In this document: piece by piece, positions 11,666-24,500 of the stretch | Layout: every line of letters starts with the position of its first letter | Position numbering within the stretch: the stretch's first letter is position 1 | Source of the DNA: Azorinus chamasolen | Lineage: Eukaryota > Mollusca > Bivalvia > Cardiida > Solecurtidae | DNA length: 64,000 bases | Direction: 5' to 3' | NCBI GenBank assembly: GCA_963576725.1 | Contig: OY755251.1 | Location: 35,987,302 to 36,051,301, forward strand | Program-made: the position numbers and the translations under genes | The notes under the pieces: model-generated | What the model saw: only the letters and a program-made list of their open reading frames with translations | Databases searched by the model: none | What the model was told of the DNA's origin: nothing

Positions 11666-11859
11666 TTTACTGTAGTTATCATATTTCTCCATACTACATG
11701 AGGATATTTGCATACTCTTACATGAATAATATAGGACGTGCGTTCGCATTTCAAGACTTACATATACAGTGTATACCTTCTGCATTAGGTGGCCACTTAC
11801 TTTTGAAGATGTTTATATTTATCGGTGTTGCTTATAGTGGTATTTTCTTCTATACCGGC

Positions 11860-12060
11860 TCACCGGTAATATCTAGATTATCGGAAATTATTTGCTTGTC
11901 TTTATTTTCTTTATTACCGGTAATTGCTTGTTTACCGGTATTAACTTGTTTATCCTTCTTTACTTGTTTACACGTATTTACTTGTTTGTTGGTATTTACT
12001 GGTTTACACGTATTTACGTTATTTTTTTTTGTTTACCTGTATTTACTAGGTAACCGGTAT
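11860..12060. repeat. Minisatellite of about 20-24 bp units
   Basis: Variants of TTTACCGGTATTTACTTG recur about nine times. The 144-codon open frame over it (11662-12096) is repetitive Cys/Leu/Phe and not a credible gene. Confidence 0.7.
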
Positions 12061-12109
12061 TTGGTTGTGTTCGGTCGATCTTGCTGTATTTTCTGATTTA
12101 TTTGTTTTC

Positions 12110-12925
12110 CGGTCAATACCCTGATATTCTATCCCATTTCCATAGTCGACCAGCTTAATTCAGTATATCTATTATTAACTGCTATGGTTTACATCATTTT
12201 TGTTGATAAATAGTAAAATAAATAATGTTTTAAATAATGTGTGAGCAATAAATTACATTAACCCGTTTCACAGCAGGAACTACCATTCTACTTTTCAATG
12301 ATTTTATTTGTCATCGTCCTAAATATGTCTACAAGCTGATGGTGTTTTTTACCTTTAGCTCTCTCTCACTCGTGATCCTTTGGACCAAGATGAGACATCC
12401 AGTGACTCGGTCTTTTATCTTTTTATCTATATTATCTGGCAACGTTTTAAATATGATTTTTATTCCACTGTTAGTGTCCTGACTTGTATATGCAAGTCAC
12501 TTTGACCGAGGTAAGACGCCGAGTTAAACAGCTTCTAAATAGGATCCAAGTTGCTTGGATTTCGGTCAATAGCTCATCAAATCGTAGCTAGTTAAATCGC
12601 ACCAGATTCAAAATTTACCAGATATCATTTTGTCATTCCTGTTGGAATTCCTCCATATCATATCCAGAGGGTCAAATATCCATGATGACAGAAGCCAACA
12701 CTACCACGATAGATCTAACAAATAGTAAATGCACCGTGTATTCATTTCAATTTAAATCACATGCAAATTGGGACTTTGATAGTCTTAACATCTGTCCTAA
12801 AACAATTAGCGCTGTGCTGTTACGTGATTACTGAAGGTAATACACAATTGTTTCACTTGTTTCCGTGGTAGACAAAATGTCAAAGAGCAAGGATGCTCCT
12901 AATGAGATGACGAGTACATCGGTGT
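12110..12925. other. No recognisable gene
   Basis: Only loose palindromic scraps such as AAGATGAGACATCCAGTGAC are seen. Confidence 0.4.
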
Positions 12926-12929
12926 ATCA

Positions 12930-13560
12930 TCTGGATCATAGCTGGTAGCAAACTCGAGTCATGGCATGGATAGACGCCGAGTTACATGTATCCGGTTTCT
13001 CATCTGGATTCTAGCTGGTAGCAAACACGAGTCAGGGCATGGATAGACGCCGAGTTACATGTACCCGTTGTCTCATCTGGATTCTAGCTGGTAGCAAACG
13101 TGAGATATGGCATGGATAGACGCCGAGTTACTCGGTGTCTCATCTTGATTCTAGCTGATAGCAAACACGAATTACGTCATGATTAGCCGCCGAGTTACTC
13201 GGTGTCTCATCTAAACACGAGTCAAGTCACGGTTAGGCGCCGAGTGAGTCCGTGTCTCATCTTGACTCTAGCTGGTAGCAAACACGAGTCAGGGCATGGT
13301 TAGACGCCTAGTTACTCCGTGTCTCATCTTGACTCTAGCTGGTAGCAAACGCGAGTTAGGGCATCGATAGACGCCGAGTTACTCCGTGTCTCATCTGGAT
13401 CCTGACTGGTAGCAAACGTGAGTTAGGGCATCGATAGACGCCGAGTTACTCGGTGTCTAATCTGGATCCTGACTGGTAGCAAACACGAGCCAGACCATGG
13501 ATAGACGCCGAGTTACTCCGTGTCTCATCTGGATCCTGGCTGGTAGCAAACACGGGTCAG
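12930..13560. repeat. 67-bp minisatellite built on a palindrome
   Basis: About nine units each carry GACGCCGAG-TTA-CTCGGTGTC, an inverted repeat, followed by TCATCTGGAT and CTGGTAGCAAAC. Single copies of the same motif lie near 13885, 16050, 17350 and 18230. Confidence 0.9.
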
Positions 13561-13639
13561 ATAACGGTAACATGGTAACCCACAGAATGTTGAATAAGTG
13601 TGACCTGCTCAAAACTTAGTATGCCTGGCATTCAGACTC

Positions 13640-13850
13640 GCAAACTGTAGTAAAACCTCTCTAAATCGGATGTTAAATTTGGTATAAATATTGGTCTTGG
13701 AGACAGGTTGAAGCTCAATGCTGGGCGAAAGTCATGCAGAAAGCTCCCCTAGGAGGTTTCAACCTTGCCTTCATCCTGTATTAAGCAGCCACCTGCCTAA
13801 AAGTACATACGTTCCTATTACTAGGATTCCGGTAGAGAGATGATTAATTG
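13640..13850. mobile_element. MITE of the CTCTCTATAACGG family
   Basis: It starts TAGTAAAACCTCTCTAAATC, has the hairpin AAGTCATGCAGAAAGCTCC..GGAGG and ends near GGTAGAGAGATG. Confidence 0.65.
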
Positions 13851-14084
13851 TATACTATGTCTATACATATATGGTCAGACTGTCAAACAACCGAGTACAT
13901 GGATATCCGTAGCGTCTCATCCGAATGAAAACTGTCTGCCAAGGTTCCGTCTGATCATGGCATAATTTGATTTTATATCATTTAACATTGCCAAATATTC
14001 ACTTGTTCTATATATCTTTGTACAATCTGTAATAGATTGATATTCATAAAGGTTGGGAAAGAGTAGCATGGGCATTCATGCCAG

Positions 14085-14330
14085 TAAATGGTTAACATTT
14101 CCCTCATATAAAAGACTTGTTACGCATTTGCCAACAGAGTAGAGTAGACCCATATCACACCACTCCTATAAGGAGGCGTCTAATCGGGCATGATATGATT
14201 CTACTGTGGTTGATAAAGTAAACATTGCCCTTTGAGAAATTTACATTATAAAGTTTCAGCTTATAAATATTCATGGTTTGATCATTTCTTACGTGTATAG
14301 TGAACAGGGGAAGGGTTAAAGGAGCATATA
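14085..14330. mobile_element. Hairpin MITE of the TTAACCC family, decayed
   Basis: It opens GGTTAACATTTCCCTCATAT; the centre is GTAGACCCATATCACACC..CTCCTATAAGGAG..CTAATC. Confidence 0.65.
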
Positions 14331-14652
14331 ATACAAGTACGTGTAGAGACAAGTTTACTTTAATACTCAAGTATATTACAGGTTATTGCTAACATTAAAC
14401 AATATCAACACGTTCTGCGACACACGCATGCTTCAATGATAATATATCATTTACTTGTTTTATACTGTAAAAGAAAGGGTGCATTGAAAATAAATCGACA
14501 TGACGTGGTTCATTTTACCCTTTGAATACGGAAAATAAGCGTACTGTCATTTGCAAACTGTCTATATCCATACAGGAGGGGTCTTATAGGAACCGATGAT
14601 CAGGGTCTGCACTGTCATTCCACGTCATCTAGCAAATTCAAACTTAATTACT

Positions 14653-14912
14653 CAATAGTTAATTACTCCATTGCTCCATGAATATTTCTGTAAGAAATAA
14701 TGATGTCATGAATATTTACTAGATTCATTTCTTAAAATAATACATGGACACAGGAAACTTTGGCCATGGACGAAACTGTATAATCAAATCAGTATTATAT
14801 CAAAAGCAAACAAAGTAGACCCAGATCAGACGGCTCCTATAGGAGCCGTCTGATCTTGATCTACTCTGTTTGCAAAGGCATAGAAAGACGTATTTATGGA
14901 GTAACAAGTTAA
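14653..14912. mobile_element. Hairpin MITE of the TTAACCC family, well preserved
   Basis: It runs from GTTAATTACTCCATTGCTCC to TATTTATGGAGTAACAAGTTAA. The central palindrome (about 14815-14875) reads GTAGACCCAGATCAGACGG-CTCCTATAGGAG and its complement nearly perfectly over 60 bp. Confidence 0.85.
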
Positions 14913-14959
14913 TGGGTCATTCCATTTTAATAATTGATCATTCCAAACTAGTTTACAAA

Positions 14960-15085
14960 TAATCATATTGAACCTTTTGAATGCGACTCGCATGTCATTT
15001 GAAAACAGCTTTTAGACCCATATTAGAGTGCTCAAAGAGACTTCCTATGATCAGGACCCGTACTGCTCGTCATTTAATACCTTCT
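14960..15085. mobile_element. Hairpin MITE, partial
   Basis: Only the decayed centre (AGACCCATATTAGAGTGC..GATCAGGACCCGTAC) remains. Confidence 0.45.
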
Positions 15086-15236
15086 AGCAAGTGTAAGCCC
15101 TATATACTGAGTGGACTTAATATATTTATATCCCCATGGACTACTCAATTCTGATAATTCAGAGTTGAAAAGGTTAATGTATGTGTAGTGGTCATATGTA
15201 GTACTTATACTTCAGACAATACCATCATGGTAGTGT

Positions 15237-15242
15237 TTATTT
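15237..15242 (-). promoter_or_regulatory. Polyadenylation signal of the P450 gene
   Basis: AATAAA on the minus strand lies about 75 bp after the stop codon. The same GCATAAATAAACA context is kept downstream of the orphan exon, at 27323-27328. Confidence 0.65.
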
Positions 15243-15314
15243 ATGCTGCCAATATGATATAATATAATATAAATAGTATAGGTCCATCTATTTTGCCAGC
15301 ACAACTTACGCCAT

Positions 15315-15546
15315 TTAATTTTCGACATGCTTGGTTTGGCGTGGCACCACTCTGCACATATACGGTTTCGTTCGGCAGTTCAGGCCTATGTCGAATGGGC
15401 CACGTCTTGGGTCACATGGCACGGCGTGTTCAGGTGGCATCTCAAAGTTCCATCGCTGTAATAAGGTAGCTACGTACAGGAATAGCCGGGACCTGGCGAG
15501 GCTCTCTCCCGGACATTGTCTCCGTCCAACGCTGAATGCCAGCCAA
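15315..15546 (-). CDS. P450 gene exon 6 (haem-binding loop, C terminus)
   Basis: After an ATCAG acceptor the exon reads WLAFSVGRRQCPGESLAR and runs to TAA. The cysteine of RRQCPG is the haem thiolate ligand. It has two or more broken relatives, at 34306-34537 and 27012-27257. Confidence 0.93.
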
Positions 15547-18500
15547 CTGATTAAGACGATAAACCAAATAAATATTACGACCACATACATTAGTTCGCTG
15601 TCTACCATCACCTCTATGTTCGGCCTTGACATTGCACTGATACCAGCTACAGTTTGACATTGTACTTTGCTCATCACCATTCGTAATCAAGTATGGTGAT
15701 ACATATATTGCATAGTGCAGTTCAAAAGGCAAATCAAAGTTTACAAAATGTGATGAAAGACACACGTAGTGACCTCTAAATGATATCAATCGTACGAGTA
15801 CAGTGAAACCTCTCTATAACGACCACTAAATTGTGTTAATTAGTTGGTATTTAGGGCAGGTGACTGGTTAAAGTAATGTGAAAGTAAAACAGAACGCTCC
15901 AATAGGAGCGGTATGTTTTACTTTCCCATTGCTTTAAGCAGCTGCCCGCCTTTAACACAAAATACTTGATGTAATTTAGGGGCCGTTATAGAGAGGTTTT
16001 ACTGTTTGTCACACACTGTCTAATGACCTATAATTGCCAGACAGCCCGGATACTGATGAGACACGGGGTTACTCGGCAGCTCATCGGGATTCAAGCTGTT
16101 TGTAAATGCAAGATAGGTGGCAATTAATATTCGACAGTTTAACCCTTTCCCTGTTCTATGTTTATTCCAAATTTCAATAACCTCTGAATATTCATGTCCA
16201 TAATAGTTATAAGGAAATATGGAAGGTGGAACATTGTAGCCATTTTAGAAAATAAAGAAACAGGTCTATCAAATTTCATTAGCAAACAGAGCAGACCCTG
16301 ATCAGACGGCTCCTATAGGAGCCGTCTAATCTGGATCTACTCTGTTTGCCAATGCGTGAAAACAGGTTAATATGAGGGAAAGCTTTAATGAAGACATGTA
16401 TATAACATGGTTGATCATATATTCCATGAATATTCATGTTAGAAATAATAAAGTCATGAATATTAATCGGATTAAATTGTTATAATAGCACATGGGTACA
16501 TGAAGTTTTGGTCAAGGCAGAAACTGTAGAATTATATCTTTATTATAGCGTAGAAAACAAAGCAGATCATGATCAGACGGCTCCTATAGGCGCCGTCTGA
16601 TCTAGGTCTTCTCTGTTTGCCAAGTCGTAGAAATGCGTATTTATGGAGTGATGGGTTAAAGCATAATTAAGATTTAATTACACATACAGTCATTGGAAAG
16701 CGACTCACAGCGCATTGTTGCAATTGATGAATATCTGATTACTCTTACAACAAGATCTGTTTGTGAAACACTATGCCCCCTCATATATTTGACCTCTGAA
16801 CTTGAAGGATGACCTTGACCTTGACATGTCACCCCTTAAAATGTACAGCTTTGTGAGATACATATGCATGCCAAATACCAAGTCTCTATCTGTACTGGCT
16901 CAAAAGTTAAGACCAATGTTAAGGTTGCGTTAAAGTTACAGACAAAGAAACAGACAATTTGACCTTTGACCCTGAGGGATGACCTTGACATGTCACCCCT
17001 CACAATGTACAGCCTCATGAGATACACAAGCATGCCAAATATCAAGTCTCTCTCTCTACTGGTCCAAAAGTTATGGCCAATGTTAAAGTCCGTGATTTGA
17101 CCCATATATTTGACCTCTGACCTTGAAGGATGACCTTGACCTTGACATGTCACCCCTCAAAATGTGCGGCTTTATGAGATACATATGCATGCCAAATATC
17201 AAGTCTCTATCTGTACTGGATCAAAAGTTATGACCAATGTTAAAGTTGCTGACAAACAAACAGACAAACGGACAAACAGACAAACAGACAGGGCAAAAAC
17301 AATATGCCCGCTGACTATCGTCAATGGAGGCATAAAAAGCTTGGATCCAGATTAGACGCCCAGTAATTCGACGTCTCATCAAAAACTTTTTGTTACGCTA
17401 CTAACGCTTTAGAGAAGCAAGTGAATTCTAAAACTTAAAAGCAAACGACAATGTGTGCAAACGATGATTATTTGGAGATAGATAAACTTGCAACTCATGA
17501 CCCTTAACCTGTTGTCTCGAGATAACCTTTCACCACGCTGATAAATACAGATAAACTACTTGACAGAACGTGTCAGTTTTTACTAATGATATACGACACT
17601 TGTACATATTTGCAAACTGTTTGGATCGTCTAGTCTCCTGAGGATTCCTTTGTTTCGGTCCATTTGATCTATTTCAGTCATTTGTTTCTCAAACACTTGA
17701 TCGATCGGAAGTAGTCTAGTATTTACCAGCTCAAAATTTAAGAATGCAGTATCTTTTTCGCAGCTCAGTAAGGATTGATAGCACATGTACATGGTTAATC
17801 CCGCTGATGCATTAAATTAGCGCAACAGATAGATATTTCAGCCTATTAGCAATTAATTGTCTACTCAGTACTACAGTAAAACCTCTCTATACCGGCCACT
17901 AATTTACATAAAGTATTTTGTGTTAAAGACAGGTGGTTGCTTAAAGCCAGGTGAAAGTAAAACAGAACGCTCCTATAAGAGCGTTCTGTTTTACTTTCAC
18001 CTTGCTTTAAGCAGCCACCTGTCCTAAAGTTTAACTAATTAACACAATTTAGTGACCGTTATAGAGATGTTTTACTGTAATTTAGTGGCCGTTATAGAGA
18101 GGTTTTACTGTAATTTAGTGGCCATTATAGAAAAGTTTTACTGTAGCCTTTCCAGCCTTTTAAGCCTTGTTCTCTGCTACAGATTTCATTTTTGTTTATT
18201 GTACAAAACAGTGGCAGTAACAGATCAGATAAGACTCCAAGTTACTCGACGTCTCATCTGGATCAAAACTGTTAGCATACGAAATCACAGATGCGGCATT
18301 GACAATTGACAATTTATCAAGTTCACAGCTTAATGCAGGTCGAAAGTAATGCTACTGGAGCTTTCAGCATTACTTTCGAACTGCATTAAGCTGTCAGATG
18401 TATCACTAGATATGCGTAGTCAAACAGTTTAGAATAATTCTGTATTGTAAATTTTGGAAGGACCGGACGTTCGAGTTATCGCAATGTTCGAGTGATCCGA

Positions 18501-21500
18501 ATTCGAGATAGCGAAGTTCTACTGTATGTTGTTGTCTTACGCTCACTTACTTCTTTCTCAGTTGGTGATCATTTGGCAGAGGACAGCCATGTTCATCTAA
18601 CCATCTCTCCGGTCTAAAGGTCCAGGGATCGCCCCAAATCTTCTCATCATGATGTACATACCACACGTTTGAAATTATCTATGAGAAAGTCAATTATCTA
18701 TGAGAAAGTCAATCATATCGAACTAAAATCATTCAAGCGAACTATAGTGAAGTGCGGAATGGTTTAATTAACCCTTTACTCCATGAATATCCATGTAAGA
18801 GATAATGGCATTATGAATATTAATTTGATTATTTGTTATAAACAGACACAGGTACTTTTGGCCCTGACAAACACTGTAGTGTTATATCTATATTATATGA
18901 TAAGCATGCCTCATACAGGAGCCTTCTGATCTGGGTCTACTCTGTCTGCAAAGGCGCAGAATGACGTATTTATGGTGTAAGGGTTAACCCTTTCCCTAAT
19001 ATAAGCGCATTTGCATGCATCTACAAACAAAACAGAGTAGACCCGGATCAGGGGTCTGCTTTTTTTTACCTATGGTGTAATATAGATCTGACTCTACAGT
19101 TTCTGCCTGAACCAAAGTGTCCTATGTTCATATGCCATTATAAAAATAATCTTATTAATATTCATGACGTAAATACCTCTAACATGAACATACAACAGGA
19201 AAAAGGGTTAAACGTTAGGGGGATCTGGATCGAATAATCAGAGATGGTACGTGCATAAATTGGAAGGTATAAGTAACGACCGGAGTGAAATCGCTCAACG
19301 TCGGTCACTTATAAATGTAGGCGTTCTTTAAAAGCTGGTGGCTGATTAATGAACAGGGAATATAATGGAGAACGTCCATTCAGAGGTTTGGTCAATTGCA
19401 TTCACCTATTTAGAAAGGTTTTACTGTTTAATGAAACGAATTATATTGTTTTAATGCGATGTCACACCAATCGAGTTATCAGTAGTAGTAGCCCACGTGA
19501 ACATTTATTCTGTTAATTAATATAAGTTCTAGTAAATAAAAAAAAACAATGAACTTGACACTTATATGAATACAAGTGTTTACCATATTCTAATCACCGA
19601 CACAAATGCAATGACGGTGTGTGTTCGCAAGAAAGTTAACTAAGGTACCTGAAACCGATGTTATCATTTTTGTCAGATAAATAATCACCTGTCCATATAC
19701 TGTCACAACCCGTGTTAAGGTAGGGGCAGTATTGGCAGAAATTGGGTCTGAAAGAGTACATTTCTCCCTGCGATTTTCCAAACTGTTTTTAAAAGATAGG
19801 AGAGAAATTGCATATGCTGTTAGCTTTCATTCGAATCCTTCTTAGAATCTATGTGAATTGATGCATGTGGTATAATTATTCCAGTAATAAAATATGTTTA
19901 AACCAGAAGATGTGTATCTAAGCCAATATCAAAGTAAAGTGAAGCTGGCAGGCTATGTGATGATACACATAATACAGAACTTTATGTTATAATGTCAACA
20001 GTTTTGCCTCTCGAAGCTAACGAATACTTTACAATAATATAAACAGTCGTTTACATACTTTAACGTATGCATTCCGCAAAATAAATCGGTCAATACGTCT
20101 TAATAGAGTATGCAAGACGTTGTACTTACCAATGACTTTGGGGGTACTTCGAATCCTTCAAATTCTATTCCCTTTTCACAGAAGTGGGGGACGGACAATG
20201 GCACAGTGGTTATGTATCGCTGCGCTTCTACGATCACAGCCTCAGTAAACATACACTCCTGGCGGTCTTCTATACGAGGAAGTCTTTCCCTTCCCACAAT
20301 TCTGTCAAGCTCTTCCTGAATCTTTTCTTGGTATTCGGGATGGTTCATTAGACACAAGAATAGCGAAGAAAGACTGCCAAGCGTTGTAAGTATACCTACA
20401 CAATAGACATTTCATTAACCGTTTCGGCGCCAAGTTTCAAATTGTCGTCTGCAATCCAATTTTGTTAAATAATTCGGTAAAATACGGAACTGAGATAAAT
20501 AAATGCAAACTTCAAAGGAATAAAGCACAGATATAGAAATAGAGTCTGAGACAAACAGCGAAGTCCTTGAAAAGGCAGCGTCTGATCTGGGACTGCACTA
20601 TTTGTCGTGGTGCATTTATGCGACATCGGCGGTGAAAGGGTTGAACACATTTCCCAATAGTCCCATAGCTAGTAATAGTTTGTGTTTGTTTGTGTTGATT
20701 TACGTCCGTTTCTGCTCACTATGGGCTAATTGGACGCCCCAGAGAGAGGGGAGAGGCTAGTAATAGTAAGTGTGATTGAAGTGGTACTGTATATAGTAGA
20801 AATAATTGGTGTAGTTTAGAAGTAGTAACAATGGTAATAACTTGGTCATTATGGTGCTACAATAAGTATACAACAGCAGCAAAAGTTACGTTGGTAATTG
20901 AATTATTAGTAGTATAAAGAACAGCAGTAATACATGATGTAACAGCAGTATAACAGAACTAGTAAGAAGTATAAACACACGCAGTAGCAGCGGTAGTAAA
21001 ACTTGTAACAGTAGCAGTAGTAGGTGAAATAGAAACAGGCGTAGTTGAGGAAAAGAGGAAGAGGACCGCGAAGAAAAGAAACCATTTATGATGATGTATT
21101 AATTTCCAACGCAGCAAAATGGAGCTATGAATCAAGTGGTAGAAACCATCAGGAACAGACTTGTTACGCTACACAACGAAATCATGAACAAGGTCATTAC
21201 CACCCGCAACTGTTTCCAATAGAACTGCCTTGATTTTGTCGTCAGTTAAGAATGTGAGCTGTCCTTTTTGTTCCAGTTCCTCTAGCTGTTCTGCGATCAA
21301 GAAGTCCATAAGCCCGTTAACTTGTCCTGGCTTGTATACAGCCTAATGAGTAAACTTGATAATTGTAAAAGCAACATAGCGATGAAGACACGTATGTCCT
21401 CTTTATGATATCTAATCCGCAATTTAAGCCTGTTTATTTCATAAGCGGTTAGGGTAATATTCGAACTGACCATAAATGTAAATCACCATAATCAAATAAG

Positions 21501-24500
21501 TTTTTACCTCGTAAAGTAGCACCATATTTTTAAAGCTATATTGAAACCTAACTGGCGATTGAGAGAGAGAAAAAATCATAGTGCAGTTTAACATTGTTAT
21601 GTGCGTTTTTGTTTATCATCCTAAAAACAATATCCATTATTTGACCGCTGTGTGTGTGTGTTTTCTTATCGTCCCACCAACACTATCAAATATCTGACCG
21701 CTAAGTGTGTGTGTGTGATTCGTTTATAGTCCTACCAACAATATCCAATATCTGACCACTGTGTGTTTTTTGTTTATCGTCCCACCAACATTATCCGATA
21801 TCTGACCGCTATGCGCATATGTGTGATTTGTTTATCGTCCTACCAACAATAGAAGGTTAATACACGTTTTTTCGGGCCAATAACATCTGCAGTGTTCCGA
21901 GGGTTGTTGTCCCGAGCCCCAAGGAACAAAGCAGATGTTATTGCCCGACACAAACGTGTATCATCGCTATTCTTGCATAAAACCTTTTCAGTTGCTTCCA
22001 TGTGTACATTTAATTGTTCAAAATACAAACATAACTATACGTTATTTTTTTTGACGGGTCATTTGCTTTACGCGGTTACCGGGGCACTGTTAAAACGCTG
22101 TAGTACTCGCGTCTACTGTTGACGTTAGGGTCCGCAAAGGTATAATTAAAACCGGTCAACATCAGCGCGTGAGCACGAGAATCGCATTGTTAATACATAG
22201 GTAATCTGGACTACACCAGCAAGTTTTATGCAAGAGTATCCAATATCTGATCGCTAAGTGTGTATGTGTGTTTAGTTTATCGTCCTACTAACAATATCCA
22301 ATATCTGACTGCTTTCTCTGTCTCTGTCTGTCTGTCCGTCTGTCTCTCTCTCTCTGTCTCTTTTTCTCTCTCTCCCTCTCTCGCTGTATGTATGTGCGTG
22401 TGTATGTTTTGTTTATCATCCAACCAACAATATCCAATATTTGACCGCTATGTGTATGTACGTTTGGTTTATCATCCGACCAACAACATCCAATAGCTGA
22501 CAGCTGTGTGTACGTGTGCCTCATTTATTCTATATTCATGTTATAGTAATGGTTGCATCTTGTGTTGGCATTTCCTGCTTTATTTTACTACTTTTTTATT
22601 TACTGTTACTTCATCCTTATTGGACGACGTTCAACCTTAATAGGGATGGCGGTCCTAGAAATGTAACTAAACCCCCAAAACGTAAATGCAGCCCAGTAAA
22701 ACATTGCTTTCCTACCTTATTCTAAGGACATATCATTGAACTTCTTGAGCTAGTTGTACATATATCACATCCGAAGTCTGAAACACAGTCCTACCGAAAG
22801 CGCCATACACGAAAGGACACGACACCCAAACGCCATCAAACAGGAAAAAGCAGTCATCAGACAACACGTGATGAAACGCAAAACGACATTTGTCATATTT
22901 AGCAGCGATTGTCACTTAGGATTTTCAATAATGTTTTTTGAATCATTTTAGCAAATCACCCCTCCCCAACACACACGCACTCAACACCCAGGGGTCGCAA
23001 TAGGTTAGTGCACGTCCGCAGCGAAAGTCGACTCATCTGGACAAAAACTGTTTACAACTACCAGTCAATTCTTGCATAGCGGGATAAGGATGAAAATCTT
23101 CATGCTTTTTGAAACCGCACGGTTAGCTCAATAGGTAGAACCCCCACCTCATGAGTAGGAGATTGCCTTCCGATCCCCGACATACCTTAACCCCCTTCCT
23201 GTTCTATATTCAGTAAAATTTTCAATATCTACTGAATATTCATGGACACAATAGTTATAATAAAATATGGAAGGTGGAACAGTGTATCCCTTTTAAAAAC
23301 TAAAGAAAACGAACTATCAAATTCTATTAGCAAACAGAGCAGACCCTGAACAGACGGCTCGTGTAGGAACCATCTTATCTGGGTATACACTGTATGCAAA
23401 CGCCTGAAAATACGTTTAAATATGAAGGACAAATGTTAAGGCCGTTAGAAATAGAAGTAGCAACATCCTTGCACGGTATTACTGGAATATTGCTAGGACC
23501 TAGGATTAATCTGCCCGGTATCAGTTCATAAATAACTGGGTGTGGTATCATCACAGAGTGACAGCACTATGCTTATATGTCTGAAGTAGACATTTCGTAT
23601 CCATAAAACTGAACTACTGTTGGTGGGACAGTTACTCACATCAACCCACGGAGTCCTTGGTATGCATGTTTTATGACGCAATTCAAAAGTGGGCGATGTC
23701 CGCTGTTTGCCACCAACTCCTCGCTCTGTTTTAATATCCTTATGACAAACGAAGTAGACCGAGCAACACTTAAGGGTGTGTCCTCAAATGCTAATACCGT
23801 CATTTCTGGGTTGTGACCATTCTTTAGAATCGTCTCGAAAAGACGACTATAAAGTAGTGTCACTACATAGAGATGGTGGAGAAATAGAGAAGTTGTTTTC
23901 GAATATATTTTGAGTTACGCATCTTATCTGGCCCTCTGGTAAACAATACCTAAATCACTTTTGTATTTACCTTTTTCTCGTCAAGATAGCGTCTAACGAT
24001 AGTCTCCTTAGCCCGCTGAACCTCTTCAAATGCATTCTTATACTTCCCTGGTACAAAACGTAAGAATGGAAATTTCGTCATAACTAAAGTGATGTCAGGG
24101 GAAAATAAGTAGTCAGTCCACTTGTCATAGTCCCAAAACATGTTCAAGTCTTTATCAGTGTCCTTAAGGTCATGGCCGCCGAGCTGAAGAATAAACATAT
24201 TTACTTTTTTAATGAAAGCATTTTTATACAAAAAAGTATAAATGAGATTCGAGAAGTACATATATTGACATGAAAATAAGAGAATGAATCTCCTTGTATT
24301 TAGATAGGGTTTCGTACGAAGCTTTACATGATATATTTGCACATTTGTCGCATTTACTCAAACACACTTAAATGTATTTGATATATACATTTGTAGTTTC
24401 TAACCTAGAACACGGTACTCTATTTCATTGTCGTACTGTAAATTGACAGTAATTCGATGTAAGTCAAAGATATGTATACGCCGATATAAATTAGAGTACA

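Noticed and set aside
11662..12096. 144-codon plus-strand open frame
   Set aside because: Its C-terminal half is translated minisatellite and no domain or homologue is recognisable.
12930..13560. CRISPR-like array
   Set aside because: Repeats are contiguous 67-bp units with no unique spacers, in a eukaryotic genome; it is a minisatellite.
22260..22524. Open frames on both strands
   Set aside because: They lie in the minisatellite and CT-rich tract.
23636..23863. Additional P450 exon
   Set aside because: Exons 2 and 3 join in phase without it, no P450 motif is present, and its borders lack convincing splice sites.
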